Shown: positions 7,665 to 16,439, counted from the stretch's first letter. The stretch is DNA of 64,000 nucleotides from Candidatus Fibrimonadaceae bacterium (GCA_031281345.1 JAITFN010000051.1:1-64000), one strand, 5' to 3'. Notes: generated by a model from the letters alone, not told the origin. Translations and numbers: made by a program.

Positions 7665-10406
7665 TTAATCTTGCATGCAGCGAACTGAGAATAATTCGGT
7701 ACTACTCCTGGCACTAGTATAAAAATAATCAGCATTATACGACATATTGGCGACGAAGATAGAACTTTCCCCTCCGTTGAGAGTGGAAGTCCACCACAAG
7801 GCAGATTTGCCAACATAGTTGAATCCACCATATTCGTAAAGACCGCCAGGCAGAGCCGCAAAGCCGTAATCGTCCGTGCCAGCATTATCAGGATTCTTAC
7901 TCGTTTCCCATAAATTGCTAATGGCTTTCAGCTTGGTTCCCGATCCAGCTGAAAAAGCACCGCCGACAACATCTGCCAGCGTATTCCATTCGGCTTTGCT
8001 TGGCAAATGCCAGCCAGCGGGGCAAACGCCGCTCGTAGCCTCTAACCAAGTGTACAGCCTGCCGTAAGTATCGCAGTTGGCAGGGTCGTCGTTGAAGCAC
8101 TTGCTGCCGCCTGATTTGTAATTCAAGTTCTCTGCCATCCAAGTTTGGGTGCCAATTTCCACGTATTTGTATTCTTTGCTATCGCGTTCATCTATGAATG
8201 TTGGTTTGTTTAGAGCAATTGGTTTGTCTTGTACCTTGCCGTCTTTGCAGAATTTCGTTCCGGTATCGTAGCTTTTACCTTCGCAAAGCGGAACAATCTC
8301 AGGATTGCTCTCAGACTTTATGCAGAAATGCGTTTTGGGATTATAGCCTTTGTTGCCGCATTTCGGTAAAGTGCTTTTGAGGCAGCGAACACTGTAGGTA
8401 TAATTTTTATCGGAATATATATCTGTACCTATGTTAGCAGCATATATTTCCACTCTTTGTGCTTGATTGGAACCAGAAAAATCTAAAATAGGAGTGGAAT
8501 TCCAAAATTGTGCCTGATAACCGTTGCTTGTCAGGGCTCGGAAGCCATAGTTGTCCGTGCCATTGCCGCCAATGCTATCCCCCCAGCCGCTTGTAGCCCT
8601 CAATTTGCTTGAAGCCACTTTGAATCTTTCCGAAGGCGCAAGTCTCTGAACATCGACATAGCTGGCAAAGTCTATCAACGCATTCCAATCTCTCTCTGTG
8701 GGCAAGTACCAGCCGTCCGGGCAAACGCCCTGAGGCTCCAAGCCTACATCACCCGCTGAACAAAACTTCCCATATCCGCAGCCCGGCATAGCCGCTCCGT
8801 AGTCGTAAAGCCTGCCGTATATCTCGCAGTTTTCTTCTTTGTTGCCAAGGCATTTGGAACCTATTGCTTTGTAATTCAAGTTCTCTGCCATCCAAGTCTG
8901 CTCGCCTATTTTCACGTATTTGTATGCTTGGTTATCGCGTGCATCTGTGAATGTCGGTATGTCTTGCACAGTGCCATTCACGCAGGCTTTTGTTCTTGTA
9001 TCGTAGCCTTTACCGCCGCATTTTTCAACAACTGCCGGGGTATTCTCAGACTTGGTGCAGAAATGCGTTGCAGGATTGTATTTCTCCTTGCCGCAAGTAG
9101 AAGGCTCGTATTCCTTGCCATTGTGAAGGGCGTAAATTTCTTTGCCACCTGAGCAAAAATGCGTTGCAGGATTGTAGTATCTATTGTCGCAAATTGTTGG
9201 AGCAACTCCCTGTCCCTTTACGCAACGCACCGAAACTATATAGTCTAATGACCACTCAAGGGAAGCGGTGGGGCTATAATAAACGTCTTTGGATACGGCA
9301 AGAGTAATCACACTATCAACGGCAGAAATTATCCGAATGTAGGCTTTGGTGGTATCGGCATTGTCCTGAGTGGCACTCCACCAGTAGCCTTCACCTAAAC
9401 TAGCTTCGTCCCATTTGTTAGAGCCAAAACCGCCGCGCTGGGCAGAAAAGCCGTAATCGTCTGTGCCATTGGTAATTATGCCTTTGTATGATGTGGCCCA
9501 ATCCGTAACCCTAAGCTTGGTCACGGCAGCAGTAGCACCGCCAACAAAATCTAATAGCTTTGCCCATTCTGCATTGCTCGGCAAATGCCAACCTGCGGGG
9601 CAAACGCCTTGAACATTGCTCGGATTTTTGTCAGAGCTTGCAAGAGCGCCCATAGCCGCTTCCCATTTGTAAAGCCTGCCGTAAGTATCGCAATATTCAG
9701 TATTTGCATCAATTAAAGTCTTGGTACTGCTGACACACTTGCTGCCTTTGACGGCATAATTCAAATTCTCTGCCATCCAAACTTGCTCTCCGATTTGTAC
9801 GTATTTGTATTTTTTGCCGTCACGTGCATCTGTGAATGTATTTGCTATGTCTTTATCTTTCAACTCGCCGCCTTTGCATACCATTATTTCAGGATCGTAA
9901 GCCTCTGTTCCGCACATAGCTTTTGCCAGCAGTTCAGAATCAATGCCGCAGCTTATCTGCAAATACGCAGAATTGCTTGTTGATGTTTTAATGGAACACT
10001 TCTCGCCGTCATTCCCGTTATTCAATGCGCCCATATTAATGCCGCCGCAGATAACATCATAGCCGCCTTCTTTGGGCTGAACCACGCAGTTTCCGTCTTT
10101 GCCGTCTTTACCATCCTTACCGTCTTTTCCATCCTTGCCGTCTTTACCGTCTTTGCCATCCTTGTCCGATGGCACCTGAGTCAAATAAGGTGCTTCGCCT
10201 TTGCTTGTGTTCAGCTCGCCGACATTTTTGCCATCGCAATAAACATCGTATTCGCCGCTTTCCGCATTCGGTTTAATGGAGCAGCCTGTGTCATCATTCT
10301 TGCCCACTTCGGAGCAAGAAAAAGCGAATACCGAGGCAAGCGCAAAGCCTGCCGCCAACGTGAGCTTGGAGTACCTTTGTACAGCCAATTGGATTTTCTG
10401 ATTCAT
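7665..10406 (-). CDS. Triple-FISUMP surface lipoprotein with a collagen-like repeat
   Basis: Secreted lipoprotein of 913 residues. ATG 10406 has GAGGT just upstream; the frame extends 12 codons further without a ribosome site. A signal peptide ends in a lipobox with Cys31 (AFSC). A short region contains seven Gly-Lys-Asp triplets (about residues 82-105), which is collagen-like. Three FISUMP domains (TIGR02145 family) follow at roughly 190-400, 470-690 and 750-913. Each carries FTDARD/FIDERD, YKYV.IG.Q.WMAENLNY, CP.GW.LP and a C-terminal SVRC. Between them are short Cys-rich repeats of the type YNPATHFC. FISUMP proteins are abundant at the Fibrobacter cell surface; their biochemical role is not settled, with fibre adhesion or matrix roles proposed. 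It is monocistronic, with a long leader and its own terminator. Confidence 0.9.
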   Translation of the reverse strand: MNQKIQLAVQRYSKLTLAAGFALASVFAFSCSEVGKNDDTGCSIKPNAESGEYDVYCDGKNVGELNTSKGEAPYLTQVPSDKDGKDGKDGKDGKDGKDGKDGKDGNCVVQPKEGGYDVICGGINMGALNNGNDGEKCSIKTSTSNSAYLQISCGIDSELLAKAMCGTEAYDPEIMVCKGGELKDKDIANTFTDARDGKKYKYVQIGEQVWMAENLNYAVKGSKCVSSTKTLIDANTEYCDTYGRLYKWEAAMGALASSDKNPSNVQGVCPAGWHLPSNAEWAKLLDFVGGATAAVTKLRVTDWATSYKGIITNGTDDYGFSAQRGGFGSNKWDEASLGEGYWWSATQDNADTTKAYIRIISAVDSVITLAVSKDVYYSPTASLEWSLDYIVSVRCVKGQGVAPTICDNRYYNPATHFCSGGKEIYALHNGKEYEPSTCGKEKYNPATHFCTKSENTPAVVEKCGGKGYDTRTKACVNGTVQDIPTFTDARDNQAYKYVKIGEQTWMAENLNYKAIGSKCLGNKEENCEIYGRLYDYGAAMPGCGYGKFCSAGDVGLEPQGVCPDGWYLPTERDWNALIDFASYVDVQRLAPSERFKVASSKLRATSGWGDSIGGNGTDNYGFRALTSNGYQAQFWNSTPILDFSGSNQAQRVEIYAANIGTDIYSDKNYTYSVRCLKSTLPKCGNKGYNPKTHFCIKSESNPEIVPLCEGKSYDTGTKFCKDGKVQDKPIALNKPTFIDERDSKEYKYVEIGTQTWMAENLNYKSGGSKCFNDDPANCDTYGRLYTWLEATSGVCPAGWHLPSKAEWNTLADVVGGAFSAGSGTKLKAISNLWETSKNPDNAGTDDYGFAALPGGLYEYGGFNYVGKSALWWTSTLNGGESSIFVANMSYNADYFYTSARSSTELFSVRCMQD

Positions 10407-10520
10407 AGTTACCTCAAAAAAAAAAGACGTGTGCTTCTCCACAGAAGCAACCCTTGTGAATTGCCCCTATGAAGAACACACGCCTTTGTGTGTATGGTTA
10501 ATGTTGTATAATAATATAAA
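10407..10520 (-). promoter_or_regulatory. Promoter and structured leader of the FISUMP lipoprotein gene
   Basis: A -10-like TATATT is seen at 10518-10513 on the minus strand, giving a leader of about 100 nt. The leader holds two hairpins: arms 10493-10488/10481-10476 (6 bp) and 10448-10443/10438-10433 (GCTTCT/AGAAGC). Ten T follow the second hairpin after 7 nt, directly upstream of the GAGGT ribosome site. The gap from stem to T-run is too long for a standard terminator, but it could attenuate transcription or set mRNA stability. Confidence 0.4.
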
Positions 10521-10630
10521 TTAAAAAACGATTTGTAAAGATGCCAATTTGAAAGTTTTTATACAATATGCGAAAAATAAGCAAAAACGCACATAAGTAA
10601 ATATAATAAAATTGGGAGTTTTTTTCAAGA

Positions 10631-10649
10631 GGGAGGGGGGGGCGGGGGG
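10631..10649 (+). repeat. G-rich tract, possible G-quadruplex
   Basis: The sequence is GGGAGGGGGGGGCGGGGGG, broken by single A and C bases. It provides at least four runs of three G, enough for an intramolecular quadruplex on the plus strand. It sits in an AT-rich intergenic region upstream of the FISUMP promoter. Confidence 0.6.
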
Positions 10650-10887
10650 TTTTCATTGGTGTTTACTTATTACTGCTGGGCAAGCAGGGCGTTCACTTAT
10701 TACTGCTGCGTTTAGCTCTCTGATAATTGGTATTTGATATTTTGTAATTGGTAATTGTGTTGCGAATGTAGAAATTTTTTTGCCATTGTTGTAGGGGCGT
10801 ATTTTTTTACGCATTGGGTTGTGGTACCAAATTGCAAAATATAAATGCGAAATCGGGAAAATAGGTATAACAGACATTTGGTAATGA

Positions 10888-11086
10888 TTTTATAGATGGG
10901 CTTTATTCTTATTCTGATAATCCTGTAAATTCTGATAATTCTGGTTCAGACAAAAGGGGTGTAAATCAGCAATCGGGAATAAGTATGCCCGAAGACTTGG
11001 TAAAGCTTTTATAGATGGGCTTTATTCTTATTCTGATAATCCTGTAAATTCTGATAATTCTGGTTCAGACAAAAGGGGTGTAAATC
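10888..11086. repeat. Tandem duplication of about 80 bp
   Basis: The segment 10888-10967 recurs at 11007-11086 with an offset of 119 bp and appears identical by eye. Each copy contains two TTCTGATAAT units and one GGTTCAGACA motif. The 39-bp spacer carries AATCGGGA and a partial copy of the upstream flank (CTTGGTAA). Confidence 0.85.
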
Positions 11087-11182
11087 CTGTGAATCGGGGC
11101 ATCGGGGTTCAGACGTTCAATAAATGCGAATATCGTACATTGTGTGTGGTTGTAGGTGTTTAATAAAAATCATTTCACATTT

Positions 11183-11204
11183 AGGGCAGGCAAACCCTGC
11201 CCCT
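11183..11204. repeat. GTAGGGGC-type palindromic hairpin, copy 2
   Basis: Arms GGGCAGG (11184-11190) and CCTGCCC (11196-11202) flank a 5-nt loop; the right side continues CTAC as in the other copies. It is in inverted orientation relative to copy 1 and intergenic. Confidence 0.65.
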
Positions 11205-11266
11205 ACGAATCGGATTATTTTGTTTTTTATCGTATCGGGTTGTGGTGCCAAATCGGGGTTCAGACA

Positions 11267-11278
11267 ATTTTCTACCTT
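11267..11278 (+). promoter_or_regulatory. Putative leaderless promoter of glmS
   Basis: ATTTTC is followed by TACCTT (11273-11278), exactly 7 nt before the glmS ATG. No Shine-Dalgarno is present between them. A GGTTCAGACA copy (11257-11266) abuts the element. Confidence 0.55.
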
Positions 11279-11285
11279 AACCCAC

Positions 11286-13121
11286 ATGTGCGGAATAGTT
11301 GCTTACATAGGTTTTAGACCTGCCCTCCATATTTTACTAGACGGTTTGAAAAGGCTTGAATACAGAGGCTACGATAGCTCCGGTGTTAGCTTGCTCTCTG
11401 ATGGCAAAATAAAAACTGCAAAGGCAGTTGGCAAAATAAAAGAACTTGAAAAAAAAATGGAAACGGAGCAAATGGAGGGGTTTTTAGGAATTTGCCACAC
11501 CCGTTGGGCAACGCACGGCGAACCTAGTGAGATAAATGCTCACCCTCATCTCTCAGCAAACGGAAAAATTGCCGTTGTGCATAATGGGATTATTGAAAAC
11601 TACGCGATTCTCAAAAAGAAGTTGCAAGCCGAAGGTGTTAAATTTGCCTCTGATACAGATACCGAAGTTGTTGCCCATTGGATAGCCAAGTTTTACAAAG
11701 GCAATTTGGGAAAGGCGGTTTTGGAGGCATTGAAGCACGTTGAAGGCACGTTTGGGCTTGCTGTGATATGCGAAGACGAACCCGATGTTCTTGTTGGAGC
11801 GCGCAGAGGCAGCCCTCTTATACTTGGAGTTGGCGAAAATGAAAGTTTTTTGGCAAGCGATGTTTCTGCAATAGTGGGGCACACAAAAAAAATTGTTTAT
11901 TTAGAAGACAACGATGTTATAACCATTGGCAAAAATCATTTTGAAATAAAAAATATAAAAGACATAAAAGACAAATACGTTAATCGAGAAATTCAAGAAG
12001 TTGATGCAGATTTGCAAACGGCGCAAAAAGGCGATTATCCGCATTTTATGCTGAAAGAAATTTTTGAACAGCCCGAAGCGCTTAAAAACTGCACAAGAGG
12101 TCGCTTGCTTTTAGCAGACGGCAATGCCAAACTTGCGGGGCTGGATAATTCGCTTAGAGAACTGAGGACTATAGACCGCATAATAATAACAGCCTGTGGA
12201 ACAAGCTACTATGCGGCAATGGTAGGGGAGTACCTTATTGAAGAATGGGCGGGCATTCCCGTTGAAGTTGAATATGCTTCGGAGTTTCGCTACAGAAATC
12301 CCATAATAGGTTCAAACACTCTTGTTTTCACCATATCTCAAAGCGGCGAAACAGCAGATACTTTGGCTGCGCTAAAAGAAGCTCAGAACAAAGGGGCAAC
12401 GGTGCTTTCTATATGCAATGTGGTTGGTTCAACCATTGCAAGGGCATCTAATGGCGGGGTATATTTGCACGCTGGTCCAGAGATTGGGGTTGCAAGCACA
12501 AAAGCATTCAATGCGCAGGTAACTGTTTTAGCTTTGGTTGCTCTTTTGCTCGGTCGCCAGCGCAGGCTTTCTTCTGTTCAGGGAATGGAAATAGCTCAAG
12601 CCATAAACTCCCTGCCTTCGGCAGTGGAAGAAACTTTAAAACTGAGTGATGAAATTTTGAAAATCGCTGAGGTGTATTACAAGCACTCAAACTTTCTCTA
12701 CCTTGGCAGGCATTATCATTATCCGGTTGCTATGGAAGGTGCTTTAAAGTTAAAGGAGATAAGCTATATCCACGCAGAAGGCTATCCAGCAGCAGAGATG
12801 AAGCACGGACCTATAGCTTTGATAGATGCAAATATGCCTGTTGTGATAGTTGCACCCAAAGATGCTCTTTTTGATAAAATTGTTTCAAATGCCAGAGAAA
12901 TTAAAGCTCGTGGCGGAAAGCTAATCGTTGTAACTACTAGTGATTCCGCACCCTTAGATGAATTTGTAGAGCATATAATAAGGGTGCCTACTGTGAACAG
13001 CGCTCTTATGCCTGTGATAACAAGCGTGCCTTTGCAGCTTTTGGCATATCACATAGCCGTGCTACGTGGCAACGATATTGACCAACCGAGGAATTTGGCA
13101 AAAAGCGTGACCGTGGAGTAA
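11286..13121 (+). CDS. glmS: Glutamine--fructose-6-phosphate aminotransferase (isomerizing)
   Basis: Enzyme of 611 residues that makes glucosamine-6-phosphate from fructose-6-phosphate and glutamine, the entry step to peptidoglycan and LPS amino sugars. The start ATG 11286 places the catalytic Cys directly after Met (CGIVAYIG), as the N-terminal nucleophile hydrolase requires; upstream in-frame sequence to 11124 is intergenic repeat and is excluded. Seen are HTRWATHGEPSEINAHPH (glutaminase), SQSGETADT (first SIS domain), EMKHGPIALID (second SIS domain) and the conserved C-terminus NLAKSVTVE. Length is normal. No glmS ribozyme fits before the start, and the message is predicted to be leaderless. 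A lipoprotein peptidase operon follows 38 bp downstream. Confidence 0.97.
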   Translation: MCGIVAYIGFRPALHILLDGLKRLEYRGYDSSGVSLLSDGKIKTAKAVGKIKELEKKMETEQMEGFLGICHTRWATHGEPSEINAHPHLSANGKIAVVHNGIIENYAILKKKLQAEGVKFASDTDTEVVAHWIAKFYKGNLGKAVLEALKHVEGTFGLAVICEDEPDVLVGARRGSPLILGVGENESFLASDVSAIVGHTKKIVYLEDNDVITIGKNHFEIKNIKDIKDKYVNREIQEVDADLQTAQKGDYPHFMLKEIFEQPEALKNCTRGRLLLADGNAKLAGLDNSLRELRTIDRIIITACGTSYYAAMVGEYLIEEWAGIPVEVEYASEFRYRNPIIGSNTLVFTISQSGETADTLAALKEAQNKGATVLSICNVVGSTIARASNGGVYLHAGPEIGVASTKAFNAQVTVLALVALLLGRQRRLSSVQGMEIAQAINSLPSAVEETLKLSDEILKIAEVYYKHSNFLYLGRHYHYPVAMEGALKLKEISYIHAEGYPAAEMKHGPIALIDANMPVVIVAPKDALFDKIVSNAREIKARGGKLIVVTTSDSAPLDEFVEHIIRVPTVNSALMPVITSVPLQLLAYHIAVLRGNDIDQPRNLAKSVTVE

Positions 13122-13126
13122 GAAAA

Positions 13127-13140
13127 TTTTTGTATATTTA
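13127..13140 (+). promoter_or_regulatory. Putative promoter of the C10 peptidase operon
   Basis: TTTTTG is followed by TATATT (13133-13138), about 20 nt upstream of ATG 13160. AAGGAGG (13147-13153) lies in between, so this message has a normal short leader. Confidence 0.55.
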
Positions 13141-13159
13141 CATAAAAAGGAGGATTTTT

Positions 13160-14620
13160 ATGAGAATACACAAACTTGTCTGTGCATTTCTTGCCTTTGT
13201 TTTTCTTGTTTCATGTTCCGATGAGAATGATAAACAACCTAAAGAAACAGCAATATTTGACGAAAAAAATCTCTCCAAGCTAACGGAAGATGAGTTTAAA
13301 GTTCTTGTGAGAATGCGAAATCCAAAAAGCCGTGTTAGCGTTAAAGAAGCTGTGGAGCAGACTGATTGGGTAATCAATTTTATGAATGTGGGGGAATCAG
13401 GCGTAACTAGGAAAATAAGTTCTATTTCCGCTCTAACTTCTGACAATGCTGAATTTGCTAAAGCTTTAAAATCCAATGGCATTGAAGTTCCAGACACTTT
13501 GATTTATGTTGTGAACTTTGCCGATAGCCTCGGCTTTGCTATTATTTCTGCGGATACGCGCATTGACGACCCTCTGATAGGATTTTCGGGCAGTGGCTCT
13601 TTAAAGGATTCAATAGATAATCCCGGAATGGTTATATTTTTGGAACACTTGGAAGATTATATGCTAAATTCCATTATTGAGGCGGAACGGCAGAAGGATT
13701 CTTTAATTGGTGGGATTTGGGAAAAGTTAGATGTTGAAACAGGAACAAAAGCCACATCACTCCCTTTAATATCAGTAAGTTCTCTTAGAGTTGAAGCTAC
13801 TGACATAGTGTACCCGCTTGTGCGTGTGGAGTGGGGGCAAGGAGCACCTTTCAATAATAGCTTGAAAGACAAAGGTTGTACTGATGATGAGGGTGAAATT
13901 AAGAACGGCGGCAGAGTTTTAGTGGGTTGCGTTGCTGTTGCGGTAGCTCACATTATTTCTTACTGGAAATATCCAACTAAAATAGGCAAATATTCTTTTG
14001 ATTGGGCAAAGATGAATGAATATACAGGAAATACAGATCCTCTTGATTACCCTTACATGGCACAAACTCATATTAGCAGTGCATCTGCCTCAATACAAAG
14101 CCAAGTTGCAAATTTAATGGAGCGAATAGGCAGTGGTGTTAATATGGACTACGGATGTAACGAAAGTGGCGCGGGTAAACATAGTGGAGCCAACTTTTTA
14201 CTAGCGTATGGATATTCGTTGTATAAAATGACAAATAATCACGTCTCTCTACCAATATTAGTAAGCTATGATTCCAAGACAGCCATTGCTTCAATAAAGA
14301 GAAAAGAGCCTTTAATCGCAAGGGGTTGCTCTAAAAAAGATAATGGTATTTTTTTTACAAGTTATGGAAAATGCCATCAATGGGTAATAGATGGTTATAT
14401 ACCACGGCAAACAACAACTACTATTGAAGGAAAACCAATCTCTTTTGATGACGACTATATACACCATAACTGGGGATGGTATGGAAACTATAATGGATAT
14501 TTTAAGAGCGGCATTTTCAATTCGAGATCAAAAAGTTATAATCTTGCTCCAGAAACTAAATCGTACGAAGTTGGTAATTATCAATATGAAGTACAAATAA
14601 TCCCATCTATACGCAGGTAG
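13160..14620 (+). CDS. Secreted lipoprotein cysteine peptidase, family C10 (streptopain type)
   Basis: Zymogen-type protease of 486 residues. ATG 13160 is chosen for its strong AAGGAGG; ten upstream codons are ignored. Signal peptide with lipobox Cys19 (LVSC). A propeptide of about 190 residues resembles Spi/C10 prodomains (YVVNFADSLGFAIISADTR). The mature domain shows the C10 layout: EWGQGAPFN (oxyanion Gln), catalytic Cys257 in LVGCVAVAVAHI, catalytic His406 in CHQWVIDGY, and the HNWGWYGNYNGYF end block. All catalytic positions are present, so activity is likely. C10 enzymes are typical of host-associated bacteria and degrade extracellular protein. It precedes a BACON-like lipoprotein and a C11 peptidase in one transcription unit. 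Confidence 0.9.
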   Translation: MRIHKLVCAFLAFVFLVSCSDENDKQPKETAIFDEKNLSKLTEDEFKVLVRMRNPKSRVSVKEAVEQTDWVINFMNVGESGVTRKISSISALTSDNAEFAKALKSNGIEVPDTLIYVVNFADSLGFAIISADTRIDDPLIGFSGSGSLKDSIDNPGMVIFLEHLEDYMLNSIIEAERQKDSLIGGIWEKLDVETGTKATSLPLISVSSLRVEATDIVYPLVRVEWGQGAPFNNSLKDKGCTDDEGEIKNGGRVLVGCVAVAVAHIISYWKYPTKIGKYSFDWAKMNEYTGNTDPLDYPYMAQTHISSASASIQSQVANLMERIGSGVNMDYGCNESGAGKHSGANFLLAYGYSLYKMTNNHVSLPILVSYDSKTAIASIKRKEPLIARGCSKKDNGIFFTSYGKCHQWVIDGYIPRQTTTTIEGKPISFDDDYIHHNWGWYGNYNGYFKSGIFNSRSKSYNLAPETKSYEVGNYQYEVQIIPSIRR

Positions 14621-14632
14621 GAGGTATAAATC

Positions 14633-15349
14633 GTGAAACATTTATTTCTGATTTTCTGCTTGGTTTTATGTTCTTGCGAACATTCTAAAGAGGGGGATTG
14701 CGAGCCAATAATGGTGGGTACGTTCAAATTTAACTCACAAGAAGGAACTGATAGCATAATTCCCCATGATTATCAATGGAGCTTTACTGGTGTACGAGGA
14801 GAAGAAGGATGCGAAGTTAAGCCTGAAACAATAGAATGCTCGTGGTTTAGCGTGGTGAAAAAGGATAGAATAGTATTTGCCTCGGTAAAACAAAACAATA
14901 CAGGTCGAGAAAGATACGAGTATATAAAGGTATATAGAAATGGTGGTACTGGCGAATGCACGGAAAATAGTGGAGAATTTACAATATCCCAATGTCCTGA
15001 GCTAACAGATATGGAGCTATCAAGGGATGAGTTATTATTTAGTTCCGAAGGCGGTATGGATAGCGTAATTGTAACCACTGGCAAAAACCATTGGCTAAAT
15101 TATCCACATATAAATGTATCGTACGAGAATGTAGTTTATGTTTTTGATCCTAACACAGACGGCTTTGATTTCTCTGATTATGTTTCTAAATATCTAGAAA
15201 TAAAAGATATTTGGTTTAATATCAATATAATTGATGAAAAACTCATTTTTTCTATAAATAAGAATGAATCTGGGAAAGAGAGAACTTTTAGCGTAAGTTT
15301 TCCTGGCAGTTGCAAGCCTACAATTAAAATCATTCAATCCGCGGAGTGA
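14633..15349 (+). CDS. Lipoprotein with BACON-like repeats
   Basis: A 238-residue lipoprotein starting at GTG 14633, with AGGAGGT 7 nt upstream. The lipobox Cys is at about residue 15 (LCSC). Two Ig-like/BACON-like repeats are suggested by the pattern W-F-x-V ... N-x-(S/T)-G-x-E-R ... I-x-Q-(C/S), once at about 60-125 and once at about 180-237. BACON domains usually accompany secreted glycosidases and peptidases in Bacteroidota and bind glycans or proteins; assignment here is by pattern only. The gene lies 12 nt after the C10 peptidase and 1 nt before the C11 peptidase, so it may bind the same substrate or act as their inhibitor or scaffold. Confidence 0.65.
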   Translation: MKHLFLIFCLVLCSCEHSKEGDCEPIMVGTFKFNSQEGTDSIIPHDYQWSFTGVRGEEGCEVKPETIECSWFSVVKKDRIVFASVKQNNTGRERYEYIKVYRNGGTGECTENSGEFTISQCPELTDMELSRDELLFSSEGGMDSVIVTTGKNHWLNYPHINVSYENVVYVFDPNTDGFDFSDYVSKYLEIKDIWFNINIIDEKLIFSINKNESGKERTFSVSFPGSCKPTIKIIQSAE

Positions 15350-15350
15350 G

Positions 15351-16439
15351 TTGAAGAAGATAATCCTTTCACTGCTCGCCGCATATCTATGCCTCTCCTG
15401 CTCCAACAGCAGAACAGAACAGGAGAGCGCCAAACGCACAGTCTTAGTTTACATGGCAGCCGACAACAATTTGATTAGGCAGGCTCGCAAAAACATAGAG
15501 GCAATGCTCACGGCAAAAATCCCAAACGAGTACAATTTGCTTGTATATATAGATTCACCTACCGACAACCCATATTTGCTAAAAATAGCAAAAGGGAAAA
15601 TAGACACCATAAAGCAATACAACACGCAAAATTCCGCATCCAAAAATGTTCTAAAATCCGTGATAAACGATGCTTTCTCATTATTCCCCGCAGAAAATTA
15701 TGGACTAATCCTATGGTCTCACAGCACTGGCTGGCTACCCGAAGGCGTTTACGACTACATAAAAGAAACAAACACACGCTCCTTTGGGAAAGACAAAAAC
15801 AAAGAAATGGAAATCACGGACTTGGCAGAAGCTCTGCCAGAAAATTTGGACTTCATTATTTTTGATGCCTGCTTGATGAGCGGAATAGAGGTTCTCTATC
15901 AGTTGCGAAACAAAGCGAAAATAATAATCGCTTCTCCAACAGAAACGCTTGTAGCCGGATTCCCTTACGAAAAAACAATTCCCATTTTGCTTACACCTAG
16001 CCCGAATTATGGGGAATTAGCATTGGTATTTATGGAACATTACAAGAATAACGATGGCGATTTGCAATCTGCCTCCATAGCCGTAATTGATGCCAAGCAA
16101 TTAGAGCCTTTGGCAAATTTGGTGAAAAGAGCCATAAAAAACGAAGTTTGCCCAAACAGGGAGCTTATCCAAAGATACGATACAAGAGAACCCGCTTTGC
16201 TTTTTGATTTTGAAGATTATTTGGAACGTATAATTTCAAATGAAAGCGATTTGATTGCTTTAAGAAAACAAATTTCCAGAGCGGTGATTTACAACGATTT
16301 CACGCCTTATTTTTTGGATGAATTCCCCATTGAGAAGAGCTGTGGAATAGGTATTTACATTCCTTTTGCAAACGATGTTCTTTATGAACCGTATAGCTCG
16401 CTCGACTGGTATAAAGATTCAGGGTTGTTTTGCATATAA
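15351..16439 (+). CDS. Lipoprotein cysteine peptidase, clostripain family C11
   Basis: Peptidase of 362 residues of the clan CD clostripain/fragipain type, cleaving after Arg or Lys. It starts at TTG 15351 with GGAG upstream, 1 nt after the preceding stop. Signal peptide with lipobox Cys17 (LCLSC). Catalytic His124 lies in LILWSHSTGW and catalytic Cys174 in IIFDACLMS, both in the expected contexts. The N-terminal strand VLVYMAADNNL is also family-typical. C11 enzymes self-activate and can activate other secreted zymogens (fragipain activates fragilysin in Bacteroides fragilis). It could therefore process the C10 proenzyme encoded two genes upstream; that is inference. Confidence 0.88.
   Translation: MKKIILSLLAAYLCLSCSNSRTEQESAKRTVLVYMAADNNLIRQARKNIEAMLTAKIPNEYNLLVYIDSPTDNPYLLKIAKGKIDTIKQYNTQNSASKNVLKSVINDAFSLFPAENYGLILWSHSTGWLPEGVYDYIKETNTRSFGKDKNKEMEITDLAEALPENLDFIIFDACLMSGIEVLYQLRNKAKIIIASPTETLVAGFPYEKTIPILLTPSPNYGELALVFMEHYKNNDGDLQSASIAVIDAKQLEPLANLVKRAIKNEVCPNRELIQRYDTREPALLFDFEDYLERIISNESDLIALRKQISRAVIYNDFTPYFLDEFPIEKSCGIGIYIPFANDVLYEPYSSLDWYKDSGLFCI

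Larger units (their letters stand above)
10521..11285. other. Long intergenic region rich in repeats
   Basis: About 760 bp without a credible gene; a 74-codon minus-strand frame (10653-10877) matches nothing recognisable. It holds a G-tract (10631-10649), a 14-bp direct repeat ACTTATTACTGCTG (10665 and 10695), the GTAGGGGC variant (10791-10812), an 80-bp duplication (10888-10967 and 11007-11086), four copies of GGTTCAGAC, a GGGCAGG hairpin (11183-11204) and the glmS promoter. Fragments such as AATCGGG and GGGTTGTGG recur several times, as if repeats had been inserted repeatedly and then decayed. Confidence 0.6.

Noticed and set aside
10094-10165. Possible CRISPR-like repeat array
   Set aside because: The short periodic repeats encode the in-frame Gly-Lys-Asp triplets of the FISUMP lipoprotein; there are no spacers.
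10653-10877. 74-codon minus-strand frame
   Set aside because: No ribosome site, no recognisable domain, and it lies in repeat-rich intergenic DNA.
10888-11086. CRISPR array from direct repeats
   Set aside because: Only two long copies with one spacer, and no cas genes anywhere in the window.
11124-11285. 54-codon N-terminal extension of GlmS
   Set aside because: GlmS needs Cys directly after the initiator Met; the extension is repeat DNA.
11089-11285. glmS ribozyme/riboswitch
   Set aside because: I could not find the conserved pseudoknot core, and the region is composed of dispersed repeats.
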